In this document: positions 1 through 11,233 of the stretch, piece by piece
Position numbering within the stretch: the first letter of the stretch is position 1
How the letters are laid out: the number at the start of each line of letters is the position of its first letter
DNA from: Paragonimus westermani
Lineage: Eukaryota; Platyhelminthes; Trematoda; Plagiorchiida; Troglotrematidae
DNA length: 64,000 nt
Assembly (NCBI GenBank): GCA_008508345.1
Contig: QNGE01001014.1
Coordinates: forward strand, 93,654 to 157,653
Direction: 5' to 3'
Position numbers and translations under genes: made by a program
Notes under the pieces: generated by a model
What the model was told of the DNA's origin: nothing
The model's input: only the letters and a program-made list of their open reading frames with translations
The model's database searches: none

Positions 1-190
<190 letters not shown>

Positions 191-206
191 GTTCAGTCAT
201 TAGCAT

Positions 207-461
207 GGATATGTAGACGATATATTTGTCATCATTAGCTCGGGTGCTGATATGTTCACAGCACCTGACATGTTCAGTCGTGCCCAACAGTCAGTTAGGT
301 TTACGTTTGTAGAGAAGACTGTGAAACAAATATCTTTTCTAGACGCTCAGTTACATCGACAGATAGACGGCACTATTCAACACAAGATTCATCGCATGAT
401 AATACGTAAACTTTTACGGCACTGTACTATTAAAACAAAAAAAAGCTGGTGGGTTGCGTGA
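207..461 (+). pseudogene. Penelope-like reverse transcriptase, palm and thumb fragment
   Basis: This open stretch begins with GYVDDIFVI, the conserved box that carries the two catalytic aspartates of reverse transcriptases; both aspartates are intact. About 35 codons later comes a SFLD motif followed by an HR..DGTI.HKIHR segment, which in Penelope-like elements sits just after the palm. The frame closes at 461, after which the element continues in another frame. There is no start codon or upstream RT motif because the (ATG)n tract lies directly in front. It is a remnant, not an expressed gene. Confidence 0.75.
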
Positions 462-799
462 CTGACAGAGCATAAAAGAATTTGTTCAACGGATATGCTA
501 GACAATGAACTGGAAGTCTTAGAGAACATATTCCGTGATAAAGGCCACCCGGAACGATTTATCACCGGAAACCTGATCAGAACGCCACATGAACCAAAGT
601 GGACGACGTAATAAAGGAGCCTATGCTAAATCGAATGCCGTTCAAAAGTGATAATGCCGCATAATGGTCGACAACTGGCCTCAACTAGGTGATCAGCATG
701 ACATATGCCACAAATGAACTCCGCACCCAGTTCAACACATATCCACTTCTCAGGCTTTAAAATAAAAATTGACTGACAGTTCAACCTTCATCCATGCAT

Positions 800-930
800 A
801 TGTACTTACGTATTCCTGTGGAGCAGGTTATATTGGTTGAACATCAAGACAGCTTTCGAAACAAATCCGAGAACATCATCCGTGGTGGCTGGAGCAAGGG
901 AAACACGACTGGTCAACATTGGTTTCCTCG
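800..930 (+). pseudogene. GIY-YIG endonuclease remnant of the Penelope-like element
   Basis: The reading CGAGYIG is followed by an in-frame stop, then TSRQLSK, then REHHPWWLEQGK. This matches the pattern of the GIY-YIG nuclease domain at the C-terminus of Penelope-like elements, where GxYIG supplies the core beta strand and the following R..S..R.REH region lies around the catalytic arginine. The stop directly after YIG inactivates this copy. Confidence 0.7.
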
Positions 931-1295
931 CTGATCTAGTTGAGAGCGGGCAGTAAGTGAACATTGATCAATGCTTCCAAGTGGTAATCGCGTACCGGGC
1001 AAACCATCAAAAACCGTCTGATTGAAAACACTTTGTATTGCTGAGCCTATGGGAATCAGGCTGGTTGACCCGATGTTATATAATCAAAAACTGTTTGTTC
1101 AGACGCTCAGTCTACCATGGTCACAAATGCGCCAAATCGATGACCCGCCTACCCGGTCAAACTAGTGGACGAGCGTGAAGTAATAAACGAATCAATCCAT
1201 CGCCGATTAATCGACCAGTAACCTAGTTTCTCTGTAATAAGTTCGATCATTGCCTCGATCTAAATCTGTTAGCTCCTCACAGGCCTGGAAATGAA

Positions 1296-1500
1296 TTATC
1301 GGAAACGTATTCTTCTATATGTCTTTATTCTCATTATCCAACTGAGCATGTTGGAAACGCTGAGGTTATCAATAGAATTATCATTAGATTCTGAGATTGT
1401 CTGGTTGACACCTGGCTTTACACCGTCAATCGCTCGGCTGAAATTTGGTGGTTTTCGAGAGTTTCCTGTAGTAACAGCTTGCTGCATCTCCATAGTGCAT
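1296..1500 (-). pseudogene. Linker between endonuclease and RT of the non-LTR element
   Basis: A short - strand frame contains a TTGNSRKPP block followed by PGVNQTISESND. This resembles the segment after the endonuclease in CR1-like elements, where an I..TG..KP..SE.I pattern precedes an RL.RW..HF block. The latter is poorly preserved here. The frame fits the position expected if the element ran from 2900 to the left. The evidence is pattern similarity only. Confidence 0.4.
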
Positions 1501-1822
1501 TATGTTTACCACACGTCGCGATCCTCTCGCAGATGCTTTCGGAGTTCATATAGAGTGATTTTCTTCAACCTGATTGTACTCGTTGCTGAAGGAAGAATCC
1601 CAGCGAGAGCTACCAACAGCTGGCAGCTGAACGAACAGTAGTACCACACGAAGCAGTACCGCACTTATGCATTGCACGTCGTATACGTGTCTAATGTGTT
1701 TAACTGTAGTCTGAAGAATGGGTTCCTAGATTAGGGACAACCGAGCTTAGGTATGTGTAAAATGTTTGTATCTCTGCCGGCTTAGGCAAGTTAATTTGTG
1801 GTTAACAGTGTGGTGATCTCCC

Positions 1823-2440
1823 CTAACAACGCAAGGAGAACTTGACACATAAAACTGCGTAATTGGGATCTACGCAGTTATCAAAAATTGACTTATAATC
1901 TTGAAAACAGCCACACCACCGGTATCTAAGGCCCTTGTGATCACCTTCTGTCTGAGAACCGTTAGGGGATGAAAGTCGCCAGGTGCAGCGTTGACGCCTA
2001 GAACGTCGAAAATTAGTCCTCTCCAGGAGGAGACCGATATCAGCACATGGCTGCAACAAACATTTACCGTCTTGTGTTCGATGAGTACCATAAGAGTCTA
2101 GACCACCAAATTCACACCCGTCAACGCGTAATCTGCCTTGTTGAACGTTCAAGTCACCAGAGTGTTCTATAATGTGCGTACTCCGCGTGAGATGCAGAAG
2201 TTAAGTGAATTGGTGATATAAATAATCTATCACTGCGTCTGAACTACAGTCTGTGACAGCGTACGCCGCAACTACAAAAAGATAGCATTTGTGGTGGACG
2301 CCTCTTGACGACTAACTGTACCCTCGAGTCTGACTGTGCAAACGCGGTTGTTGATATGTGTCCAGTCAAACAGCGCCTTCTCTGCGTATACGTTTACGGC
2401 AATTTCAATACCGGCTCGGTTAGTGGTTTGAGCCACGGAT
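1823..2440 (-). pseudogene. AP-endonuclease domain of the non-LTR element
   Basis: The domain would nick target DNA to prime reverse transcription. Read on the - strand, the order is: GIEIAVNVYAEKALFDW (about 2415-2365), RVCTVRLEGTVSR (about 2350-2310), GDLNVQQGRL (about 2160-2130, matching the GDFN box), then LLQPCADIGLLL, a TNFRRSRR segment, GDHKGLRYRW and finally DPNYAVL. In active endonucleases the last two blocks are usually Q.DHI.I and SDH; here the SDH box has become PNY, so a catalytic His is missing. The stretch 2152-1823 is one open frame; upstream the domain continues across frame shifts and stops. Confidence 0.72.
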
Positions 2441-2900
2441 TTCTAAACAAGCGTACATTGCATTCACACGGTGAAGCGATCGACAGATATTGAAGATGCA
2501 ACACTAAGCTAGAATCCTGAAACCGTTTTTCAGAAAAACAACAGCTATCGGTGGCGAAGGTCTCCAAACTACTTGCTAGAGTAACTTGCTTACTAAATTA
2601 TCGGAGGTTACGAACATTGAGGGTACCGATGTTTTCTTGGCTTTAGAAAGTAATTATCATTTGAAGGCACTTGAAGGGCAGAAGAACTGTGGGGCAAAAT
2701 AGAACTAGTAAGGCGTGATAGATGAATAATGTCACCTTCAGGGGAATGATAAGTTCTGACACTTCTCAATGTATTTGCAAGGGATTTTAGGTAGCCTAGT
2801 TGCATGTGTTCGTGCATTAAAAATGGTAGGCTCAATTGGCGTCCGGGGAGTGAGTAGGGGTCTATGTCCTTCAAGCAAAATCTTTGACGTTTGATGTAAT

Positions 2901-5900
2901 GTTTTTCTGGCTATGAATCCCGTCGTCAACGACAAATTAAGTGAGACTCAAATGTGTGCATAAAAACAGGATTAGAAAGTCATCAAGTATGGGATTATTT
3001 GGCGAAAAGAGGGAGTGGAACCAAAATAGTTTGGTGCGGCAAGATTTAATGTGGAAGCAAAGCGGGTCGCTGGGACCCCGGCCAAAAAGTTGTACCACGA
3101 AGACTTGATAAAGTTCACGATTAATATACGTTCAGGCTTATAGCTGTGATGGTAAAACACTTTCTGGTTACCCAGACGAAGAACTGGAGTAGATTGGAAA
3201 GCCTTCATCCGAGGTCTTTGGTTCGAGAAAATCCAACGTACCATGGCGGTGGGGCGAATCGTGGAATTCGCAGGCAGTTAGAGGCGAACAACCTGCAGTT
3301 TTTAGGTTCATACGCCCTTCAGAGAGAGTTCGTCTATACAGATTGCCCACTGCACTCTACGTGCAATAGCAACAGAGACACCATAACAATTCTGATATTC
3401 ACTAAGGAAGGTGGATCTGATGGATCTGTTCAGCCAGTGAGTCCGAAGCCGACAAAGCTGTTTACGACGCATGCCTCCTTCGACCAAGGGCTAATGACCA
3501 AATCAACAAATACACTCTGTGAATAATATCCGTCCATCCAAGGTGCCCGTCTTACCTTTTGTACCATTGTGTTCAGCGATCACGGTGGTGCGTATTAGGC
3601 TTTCCTTGGAAAGTGTCCATGGTTTGAAGAGACCAGAGATATTCGTACACTGCACAGATAGCACGCCAGGCAGACAGCAATTTATTTATGAGTCCATATG
3701 CTTTAGTTTTTGACATCTGAAATCCTTTTTTGGTAGGACAACATTTGCCATATCCTAGAGCCGTCAAAAACTTTACGTAACGTGTTATAGAAAACTCAAC
3801 TGCCAGCTTTGAATCCATCACACTTTAGTCATACTAGCACTCGTTGTCCTCGACGGCTTATTTTTAGGACTAACTCGGTTTATTTCACAGTTAGCTCCCG
3901 GGTGAAGGGTTCTTTCCCAATCCGCAGCCTGGGGCAGCGCTTTGTACAAATGAGCTAGCCCACCGGTTTATCCGGATAACGGGTATTGCTAATGAGTCGT
4001 CAGTCAACTAAACTGGACAGCCAGTACGAATCGCAGAAAATAATGCACAATTTAAAAAATGTCTAAAGTGTAATCAGCTATGAAAACGTAAGTGCGAATA
4101 AACTTAAAAATGCTACTGAGCAAACACAGTGCATTCAGCGAGTTCGTAACTCAGATTAGTGAATCGTGAGACAGGGATTGATAAGCCCGAAGTCAACAGC
4201 ATGTCGAGCGTTCGGAATACGAGGAGAAAATTCAAGCCCTCTGAACTCTGAAAGCTCAGAAAAAATCTACAGAGATAACATCACTGTTCACAGCGTCCCA
4301 CACTTTGGGAACAAGCAATGAGAAGTAACTGTGCCGACATTTTAATCGATTATGCTGAAGCCTCAGTGTGAATTCGCGACTCTCAGTTCAATATTACTAC
4401 GGTTGGCAAACATGAGTGACTCGGTAACCTATGAACGTCAACAATACTAATTCAATAACCACAAGCCTTTATAATGGACCATACTTAACAGTATGCAGTT
4501 AGCGACCGGATAAGAAGACGACTAGATTTCCACTCGTTTTACAGTGAGAAATTCCTGGAAAAATTTTTGAACTGGAATAGCGGCTTAATAAGATGTTGGC
4601 CAAGGTCCAGGAAGCATATATGATTTGGTTTGTACGCTGTGATGCGTCCACAATCACTAAACCGAGTCAAGGTTTCGCACTGGCGGACTCTAAGCAACAA
4701 AACAGGATACACGTAAATAACTCTCGTTGAACTTTATCAAATAAATTTACAGCCACATTCTGAGTGACTTCATGGTAGGTTGACCAGCCATCATTTACTA
4801 CAGTAAATACTTGATGAGTACCTACTTGTGGTTATTTCGTGTCTTTTTAAAGTTTTCTGGTAGTTCCTAGTCATTTATGAATTAGAAGTCTTTCTAAGTT
4901 CCATCATTAAAACAGGTAGTTTATACCGAGGATACATAGAATCTTTCAGCGGAATGAATTTTTAAACATGTTTCAAAAGAATACTGTGTAATGTTTTCTG
5001 AATTATTACAATCCTGGAACATAAGCTTACATCATACTGTTTGAGAGGACAATCATTCAGACCTGCTATCCTAACTCCTGTTTAAATGGTGTTAGGCACA
5101 ATTTTTACAATATGAAAGCTTTTAAAAACCATATCGTTTGAAATGATCTGCCTCTCACCAAGGACACTAATGTACGATATGAAACGTCGCCAGATGTTCC
5201 TGACTAACACACGTTTAGTGAACTGTCGACTGTAGTGCGTCCTGACTTAAAATGCAATTGAGGCTGATGTTAATCATACAACCAATCAGGTTTGCCCTGC
5301 CAGACGCACATCATACCGCGCAAACCAGGAAACAGCCAATCTAATTTACGATAGCCAATTCGTTTACTGATAAACTTAGTAGGTTATTACCTGTTTTACC
5401 GTTTGAAAACTAGTACCTACAACTACAACATAACTTTCTGTGGCTACACGTATCTCTTCATCATGGTCACTGTTGTTTATATATTCATTGCAAAAGAACA
5501 TGTCCGTGAATAGACTCTGGTACGGAGTTGAACAGTTTTTGCCAGACATTCTCTGTATTCCTTAAACTGACCACATTCGCACGAACTGTTTACAAATGTA
5601 CATGCGAAAATTGCGGATGTTGTGCTTGTGTCTATTGGTGATGCACGAGCCAGTCACGTGAGTGATCTCATCCTATTGGCACCCTTCTCTTGTTTACAAT
5701 CAAAGTTCATGGTGAAACTCGGGACCACAAGTAACAGGAGTGAGTCGACCGATTGATGTGACCCATGTGGCATAATGTATAAAGGCGAGTTGGTTATTTA
5801 GTTGTGTAACTCAGTAGGTAACCGGCTTGTCTGTCCTGGAGAGCTAGAAGTTTCAGTTCACTTATCTCATTTTCGAGTGTGACTATATAACGTTCGTTTG

Positions 5901-7046
5901 CCAGAATTAACAATAACCCAAGGTAACATTTTTTGAATCTGAGGCAAGTTCAGCTGGCAGAATCTGCCTGTTAAGAATATAAGCAAGGCAGCGATTTCGC
6001 TGGACGTCCATGGTAAGATTGTGCAAACGAAATGTTCGCCATGAATAACCGTAACAGTCTTGAGTTTTTTCTACTTACCACAGCTTGATCTTCCGTATTT
6101 CTCCTATATGTCTAAGTGGTTTACAGAAATCTTTGAGAAACATGCTTGTGGACATACCTGTGAGTTTGAGGTCGCCAGTCACTTCAATGAGTCTCAGCTA
6201 ACTGAGCGGTCCGGAATATAGTCTGCCACTATTCGAACAATGTACGTTGTTAATCCGAGATGACTATTTTGCTCGTAACTCATCATGCCTGTTCTGACCA
6301 GGGGTTGAACTGAGGAAATGGTGCCACCGTTCAATTTGCACAGATTATGCCTGGTTCACTTCAGGCCACGCTGTCCCGCGTGCAGTTCTGTCATATCTTA
6401 CGTCCGTCATGTCGAGTACCACGTCATTTGGAATTATGTCCGAACACTGGTCGACTGATCAGGTGGGTTGGACTTCAGGCAGTATTTCATTTTCATTCCC
6501 TAGGAACCGAATCTACGCATACTCTCTAATCGAACCTTTAGAAAAATTCCTCTTTCTAACTACTGAAAACTAACTGCGTTTAACGCACATTACTTCAAGG
6601 ATTGATGTGCTTCGAAGTTTTGTGCAAATTGGTCTACAATTAGACCAGAATAAGACATTCTACACCAGACGGCGAGTGTCTTGCTGTTCTGTTTCCGTTG
6701 TCACCCGCCCACCCCGACCTGATTTACGATGGGCAAGACCACGTCAAAATGAGGAAGGGAGATTCGTTGTTGTTTTTAATTGAACCAGCAGTAGAACTCT
6801 CCATGAATGAAACAGTCGTTGCAGCTCTTGGTGTCCACTGCGTTGGATTGACTGATTACGAGATTGCGCCTGTCGCAGTGCTCGTCATCAGCTTAAGAAA
6901 CCAGGTTGATTTTCGGCCAGCTAGCGAGCATTCTTTACTGCCATGATTGAGGATTTTACCTTTGTGAATAAAATTGTGTTCGTTCAGTTGAATGATTGGG
7001 TCTGCTAAATGCGTGCGACGAAGTATAGCGTTGTCCTCTACACTGA
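2901..7046. other. No supported gene
   Basis: This stretch directly upstream (on the - strand) of the LINE endonuclease may include its 5' flank. It has open frames of 126 codons (3146-3526, +), 90 codons (2972-3244, -) and 82 codons (6698-6946, +), which are within chance expectation and show no domain I recognise. The part from about 6300 is richer in G+C and may belong to the repeat that becomes recognisable at 7047. Confidence 0.5.
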
Positions 7047-7345
7047 AAAAATCCACTGCCCCAGCCATGTTGAATATAGCTCAGTGCAATTCAAAGCAGA
7101 TTGTCCATCCCCATTAACGGGATGAAAACAAGTTTGTGCGCATTCAGAAGTGGTTCACGCAGCACTGGTGGTCGAATGAGCAAGAACGCTCTCGTGAGGC
7201 GAAGAGCGAAGGATAGGCAGTTCGAACCTCCGTTCAGACCATCTCTAGCTGGCGAGTCTAGACCAGAACAAAACTGGTCGTGGAACGTTGGCTTGAAGAT
7301 AAGCATCAACTGTGCGGTGCTCCCTCTAAGCAACATTCATGCAAC
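7047..7345 (+). repeat. Dispersed repeat, copy A
   Basis: This stretch aligns by eye with 19085-19385 in the same orientation. Shared blocks include CATTAACGGGATGAAAA / CATTAAATGGATGAAAA, CTGGTGGTCGA / CTGGTGGTTGA, a GTTCGA block, and TGGAAC followed by TTGAAGATAAGCATC / TTGAGGATAAGCATC. It is richer in G+C than its surroundings and has a + strand open frame over 7101-7475. It may be the untranslated part of a retroelement, but no known element is recognised. Confidence 0.6.
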
Positions 7346-8309
7346 TTCTCGCGACTTCGTCCTTATAGACGTACTGTGGCTCGACAGACTGATAACTAAC
7401 AACGGTTCCTTACCCGTGAAACAACTGACTTCCCCAATTTTACGTGATCCATGGCCCATCTTAAGCTGTCCTTAAACATCTGCATTCCTTATGAAGCCTA
7501 ATGTACTAAACTGTTATGGACAGGGCTGTTCGCAGCTGTATTTTATCGACTCAACAGACGAAGGTCATTCCTAGAATAAAGGAGTAACTGACGCTATGAA
7601 CCGTAATCGCCTGCTTCGGTAATGTTGTTGGCTGTTGCGAAAAGTTCTTGAACGACCAGATGACGTCTATTACAGAAAAAGTATCTAAAAGCCAGTTAGC
7701 CTTCTGTTACTGGCACTGTAAAATCTTGTCGATTAGTCACTCAAATCCTTTCTGAAATTTGCTTTTTTGTACCAGAACAGTTTAGAAAATAGCAGTCAAC
7801 TATATTCTGATCATCTAGACAGAGATCTATGGTACAATACTTAGGGATTCTCACTAGTTCAATTGCTACAAATCCCCATTTCTCCTGGGTAATATAGCTT
7901 CTACTTCGGATCAGGTGGATGACTACCAATATGTCACGAGGACTTTGGGACGTCCATTTCGGACCAGACACAGCTAGACTAGACGCAGCTCCTGAATTTT
8001 TACACGTCAAAAAATTTAGGACCATCATCTGAGATAGGTCCAACAATGTCAGCGATCAACGTTCGCAAGTCAGTGCATCCTGAGTTAAGCGAGAAAATCC
8101 CTTCACTCCAGACTTCACCTGGCAGTAGAAAGCAAGGAATTAAAACAGCCTTCAGACGTGTTGCCCTAAGTGAAGATATTATTGTGGGCAAATGATATAG
8201 GCACCACTGACTATCAAACCAAGCGCAGTTCTCATAAAGGGGGTGGTTTTCCAATGTTTGTTGCATGCTAGAAGTCTATTTAGAAAGCTCTCCGCATTTA
8301 CCGTGCTAA
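7346..8309. other. No supported gene
   Basis: Open frames here (for example the - strand frames at 7741-8046 and 8000-8266) overlap one another, show no recognisable motif and are of chance length. Confidence 0.45.
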
Positions 8310-8475
8310 TTATGGCAGTTCAAATCCTGGCCGTGTCGAGGATATGCACTAGTGACGAGCTCTAATGAGAGCGAAACCCAAATCTAGTGCTTCTTTTCAA
8401 AAAAGGTTGACTGGAAGGTCTATCTGAATGCGAACGCCGCGATCAAATGTGAGTGATGGTCAACTTGAAAATTAT
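8310..8475 (+). mobile_element. tRNA-derived SINE, 5'-decayed copy (S1)
   Basis: A box-B-like AGTTCAAATCC at 8317-8327 is followed by the family body: GGATATGCACTAGTGACGAG, CTCTAATGAGAGCGAAA and TCTAGTGCTTCTTTT. A conserved 3' part follows (TGAATGCGAACGCCGCG, then ATCAAATGTGAGTGATGGTC). The same body occurs at 32724 and, more diverged, at 60640. The A box is not clear in this copy. Confidence 0.75.
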
Positions 8476-8479
8476 GGCA

Positions 8480-11176
8480 GTAGTTGCTAGGTTTTACAGT
8501 GGTTTATACACAACTGAAGCCTGATTAGTCTACTGTACATCCAAATATATCCGAACAACGTATTTTGTTGGGTGGGTTTTGTTGAAAATAGCATTGTGAT
8601 GGAAGTTTGATGCCTTGCAATTCTTCAGTTTCTTGTCGAACTTGATCTCTAGAAGTGTGGTCCACTTACCACGCAACAAACCATCAAACAAACGCTGTTA
8701 AACACGGGTCACAGTTCATGTGAAGAAAGAGGTCATCAAATTACATGCGAAAAATGATAGCTGTCAATCATTAAGCATATAGTACCAATGCTTGTTTCGT
8801 ACTAAACTCAGACTTAGAGGTACATCGATTAAACAAGTCAGTCGAACGGTTCAGAGAATTCTGTATGATTTATCACACGTTAGTTTGATTAGTCTTTAAA
8901 TGTGTCTATGGGCTTCGCAAACCAACCATTGAATCGTCCATTATCGTTAGTGTCAGGATAAGTAAGATGTGAAAACCCGTGATACAATGCGAATGATGGT
9001 TTTGTTTATTCACCTATCAACTTTTTTTAATTTCCTCTTGGTTGGGAAACATGAAGTATGACCAGTGTCAATTTCGGGCACTTTGGCACCACAGACATTC
9101 TTTTGCAAACAAACTTTTCCTGTCCACAACCTAACGGTCATGATTAACCTTCAATGATTAATCAGTCGTGCAATCAAACAATGTGCAACAAGTTGGCGTT
9201 CTTCATTAAGCGAAGAGTGATAGGAGGATAAAAGTTAGAGCAACTCTGACACGAATAAATTTAAAGTATCATGCTGTCAGTTATATTTTTCATGTAAATG
9301 ACAGGGGAAATCCATGTCTACAGTGAGACAGACTGAAAAAATCTCACAAGAGTATCTGTGAGTAGCCTAAAGTAATGGATGCATGTGGAATGCTTTAAGT
9401 GTAAGTTGCATGGTTAGCTCCAATAAAAAAGGTTTATTGATCGATCACTGTGTATACACTGATGGTAAGAAACGATATTTGTAGTATTTATGACAAATGC
9501 ATCTGATAGTTACATTACATTCACAGACATTTTCGTTTATAATGCATACATAGTATACAAAATGAGTAACACAACAACCGCATTAGGTTTCTCATTTAAA
9601 TGGACAAGACTGAGCTGAGCACAAGTTAAACAGAAGTTTGTTATGCTGTTAGTTGTTGAGGATATTAGCTTTCGTTCCAATTATTGTGCTTGCCTAGTAG
9701 AGATATGTTTTAATTGGTAACGACCAAAATGATCCGAATTCATATTAAAAAAGGGAATTCCACAAGCAAACCACCCATTTCAACCCTATTTGAACCGTAA
9801 TATTTTGGAAGACAATTATGATACATGCTGGTTAGGAGATTAAATTGAAGTATCCTATGATCAGAATCTCTGTGGACCTGTTTTGAAGTTCTTAGTGTTA
9901 GTCTGAAACCTCGGGATAAATTGTCATAAAACAATGCAAATAACAGGGCATATACAGCCCGTAAGGAAACCTACGAATGAGTGACAATATGTGGAAAATG
10001 CCTTCAGAGATATATATAATGTGGGTCTTATGGTCTCCAAAAATAGTGAGGGGCAGAGGCGTATCGTGATTTAATGTGATTCCCACATATATACATGACA
10101 CATGTGGAACTGTGTAAACTTTGACTGTGTCATTCTGCTTGTTGCTTCTTGAGATACGAGTGACGTTCACTACTAACAAGTAGGAAGCAAAGCATCCGCA
10201 GATTTTGAGGCGTTCGCCAACAAGTCGTTAACATTTGTTCACCCATGCAAGATAGGCAAACCGTGCTGCTTGAAAAAGTTTAGAAAGATTTGTCTCTAAA
10301 CAGTGTTCTTTGCATATCTGTAGGACTCAGTCCTGTCTTGTGACGACATTTTTCTCGTGTAAGCTAACGCTGGTGTATCCGATTAAGTAATCACATGAGG
10401 AAGCGCCTGCGTACTGTGTTCTTTTTGTGAAGTATCCATCGCGTAGACTAACTGAGCTCTGTTGACTGCAGCAAGCTTGTAGCTGTTTAGATATTTCTGC
10501 TCGGTTTACGCAATCGAAGCCATTTTATTACCAAGAAACAAGTTTGTAATCTTACTTTGTTTTTGTCTATTCCTAACGGAATGAAGTAGGCATAACTAAC
10601 AACGATCTCAAGTGTCACTCTTGAACGTCGATAGGAATGCGGTTGAAGATAACGAATAGACAAGTGGACATTCTAACAAGTGAAATTTTGTTAAACAACT
10701 TCAGTGTTGCAAAAGTACATTTGTTCAGAGGCGATTTAGTGGACAATCTAAGAAACTGGAGTGATCGGATCAACCATCTGGCAACAAACGGCGAATAGTG
10801 CTTACGCAGACAGAATACCGAACTGAGTGTTAGACAAAACTTTAACAAGCGATTTCACAATCCAAAGTACTAACACCTCAGTTTATGCCTTTTGAGCTAA
10901 CTTAAAAGTTCGTCCCAGTATACAATAGAATATCTTATAAACCTTTTTACCACAAGTCCCCAATAGTCACCATGGCAATAATTAGTGTTAACTCTAAAAT
11001 ACCAGGGTTTATAACAGAAAAGTCAGTCCTACTAAACATTGCCGAATTTTGTGACCCGGTTAACAAAAAATTTGACGAATGAAATAATATACAGTCTCAG
11101 AGATATTTCAGCATTTTGCACTGAAGAAACAGTTTGCTCCTATCAGCGACGCCTGGTATCGAATAGTAAAATATCT
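8480..11176. other. No supported gene
   Basis: A+T-rich sequence. Short frames at 9740-9934, 9898-10179 and 10615-10848 (all -) have no recognisable motif or paired splice sites. Confidence 0.5.
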
Positions 11177-11233
11177 TTATTAAGTAAATCCTTGGTTAAG
11201 CCACAACGAGTTAACCAAGGATTTACCTAATAA
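11177..11233. repeat. Near-perfect 23-bp inverted repeat (hairpin)
   Basis: The arms 11177-11199 and 11211-11233 pair at 22 of 23 positions, with one A/C mismatch (11183 against 11227), around an 11-base loop (GCCACAACGAG). The core TAAATCCTTGGTTAA pairs with TTAACCAAGGATTTA. Such a match is very unlikely by chance at one site and improbable even over 64 kb. It could be a small-RNA precursor, a fold-back element end pair, or a replication-slippage product. Confidence 0.9.

Larger units (their letters stand above)
200..1124 (+). mobile_element. Penelope-like retroelement, degenerate 3' part
   Basis: This is the C-terminal part of a Penelope-like element (reverse transcriptase joined to a GIY-YIG endonuclease). 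Several family landmarks appear in the right order, but in shifting frames with stops. They are YVDDIF at 210-227, a SFLDAQLHRQIDGTI stretch near 330-385, LDNELEVLENIFRDKGHPERFI near 498-560, a MPFKSD segment near 640, CGAGYIG near 818-838, REHHPWW near 865-890, and a final segment with IAEPMGIRL and TLSLPW near 1040-1120. The GIY-YIG part is usual for Penelope-like elements of invertebrates. The RT upstream of the YVDD box is absent from the window or replaced by the ATG repeat. Stops and frame changes show it is dead. Assignment rests on recalled family motifs. Confidence 0.85.
1296..2900 (-). mobile_element. Non-LTR (LINE-type) retrotransposon fragment, endonuclease half
   Basis: On the - strand this region reads as the 5' coding half of a LINE-type element. 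An AP-endonuclease domain spans about 2870 to 1823, and a linker that normally precedes the reverse transcriptase follows at about 1500 to 1296. No RT motif can be seen further along; the Penelope-like element occupies that position on the opposite strand. Several stops and frame shifts occur before 2160. The style resembles CR1/RTE-type elements known from trematodes, but the clade is not certain. Confidence 0.7.

Noticed and set aside
3146..3526. 126-codon + strand frame with fairly protein-like composition
   Set aside because: Lies in the upstream flank of the - strand LINE fragment, overlaps open - strand frames, has no domain and no splice support.
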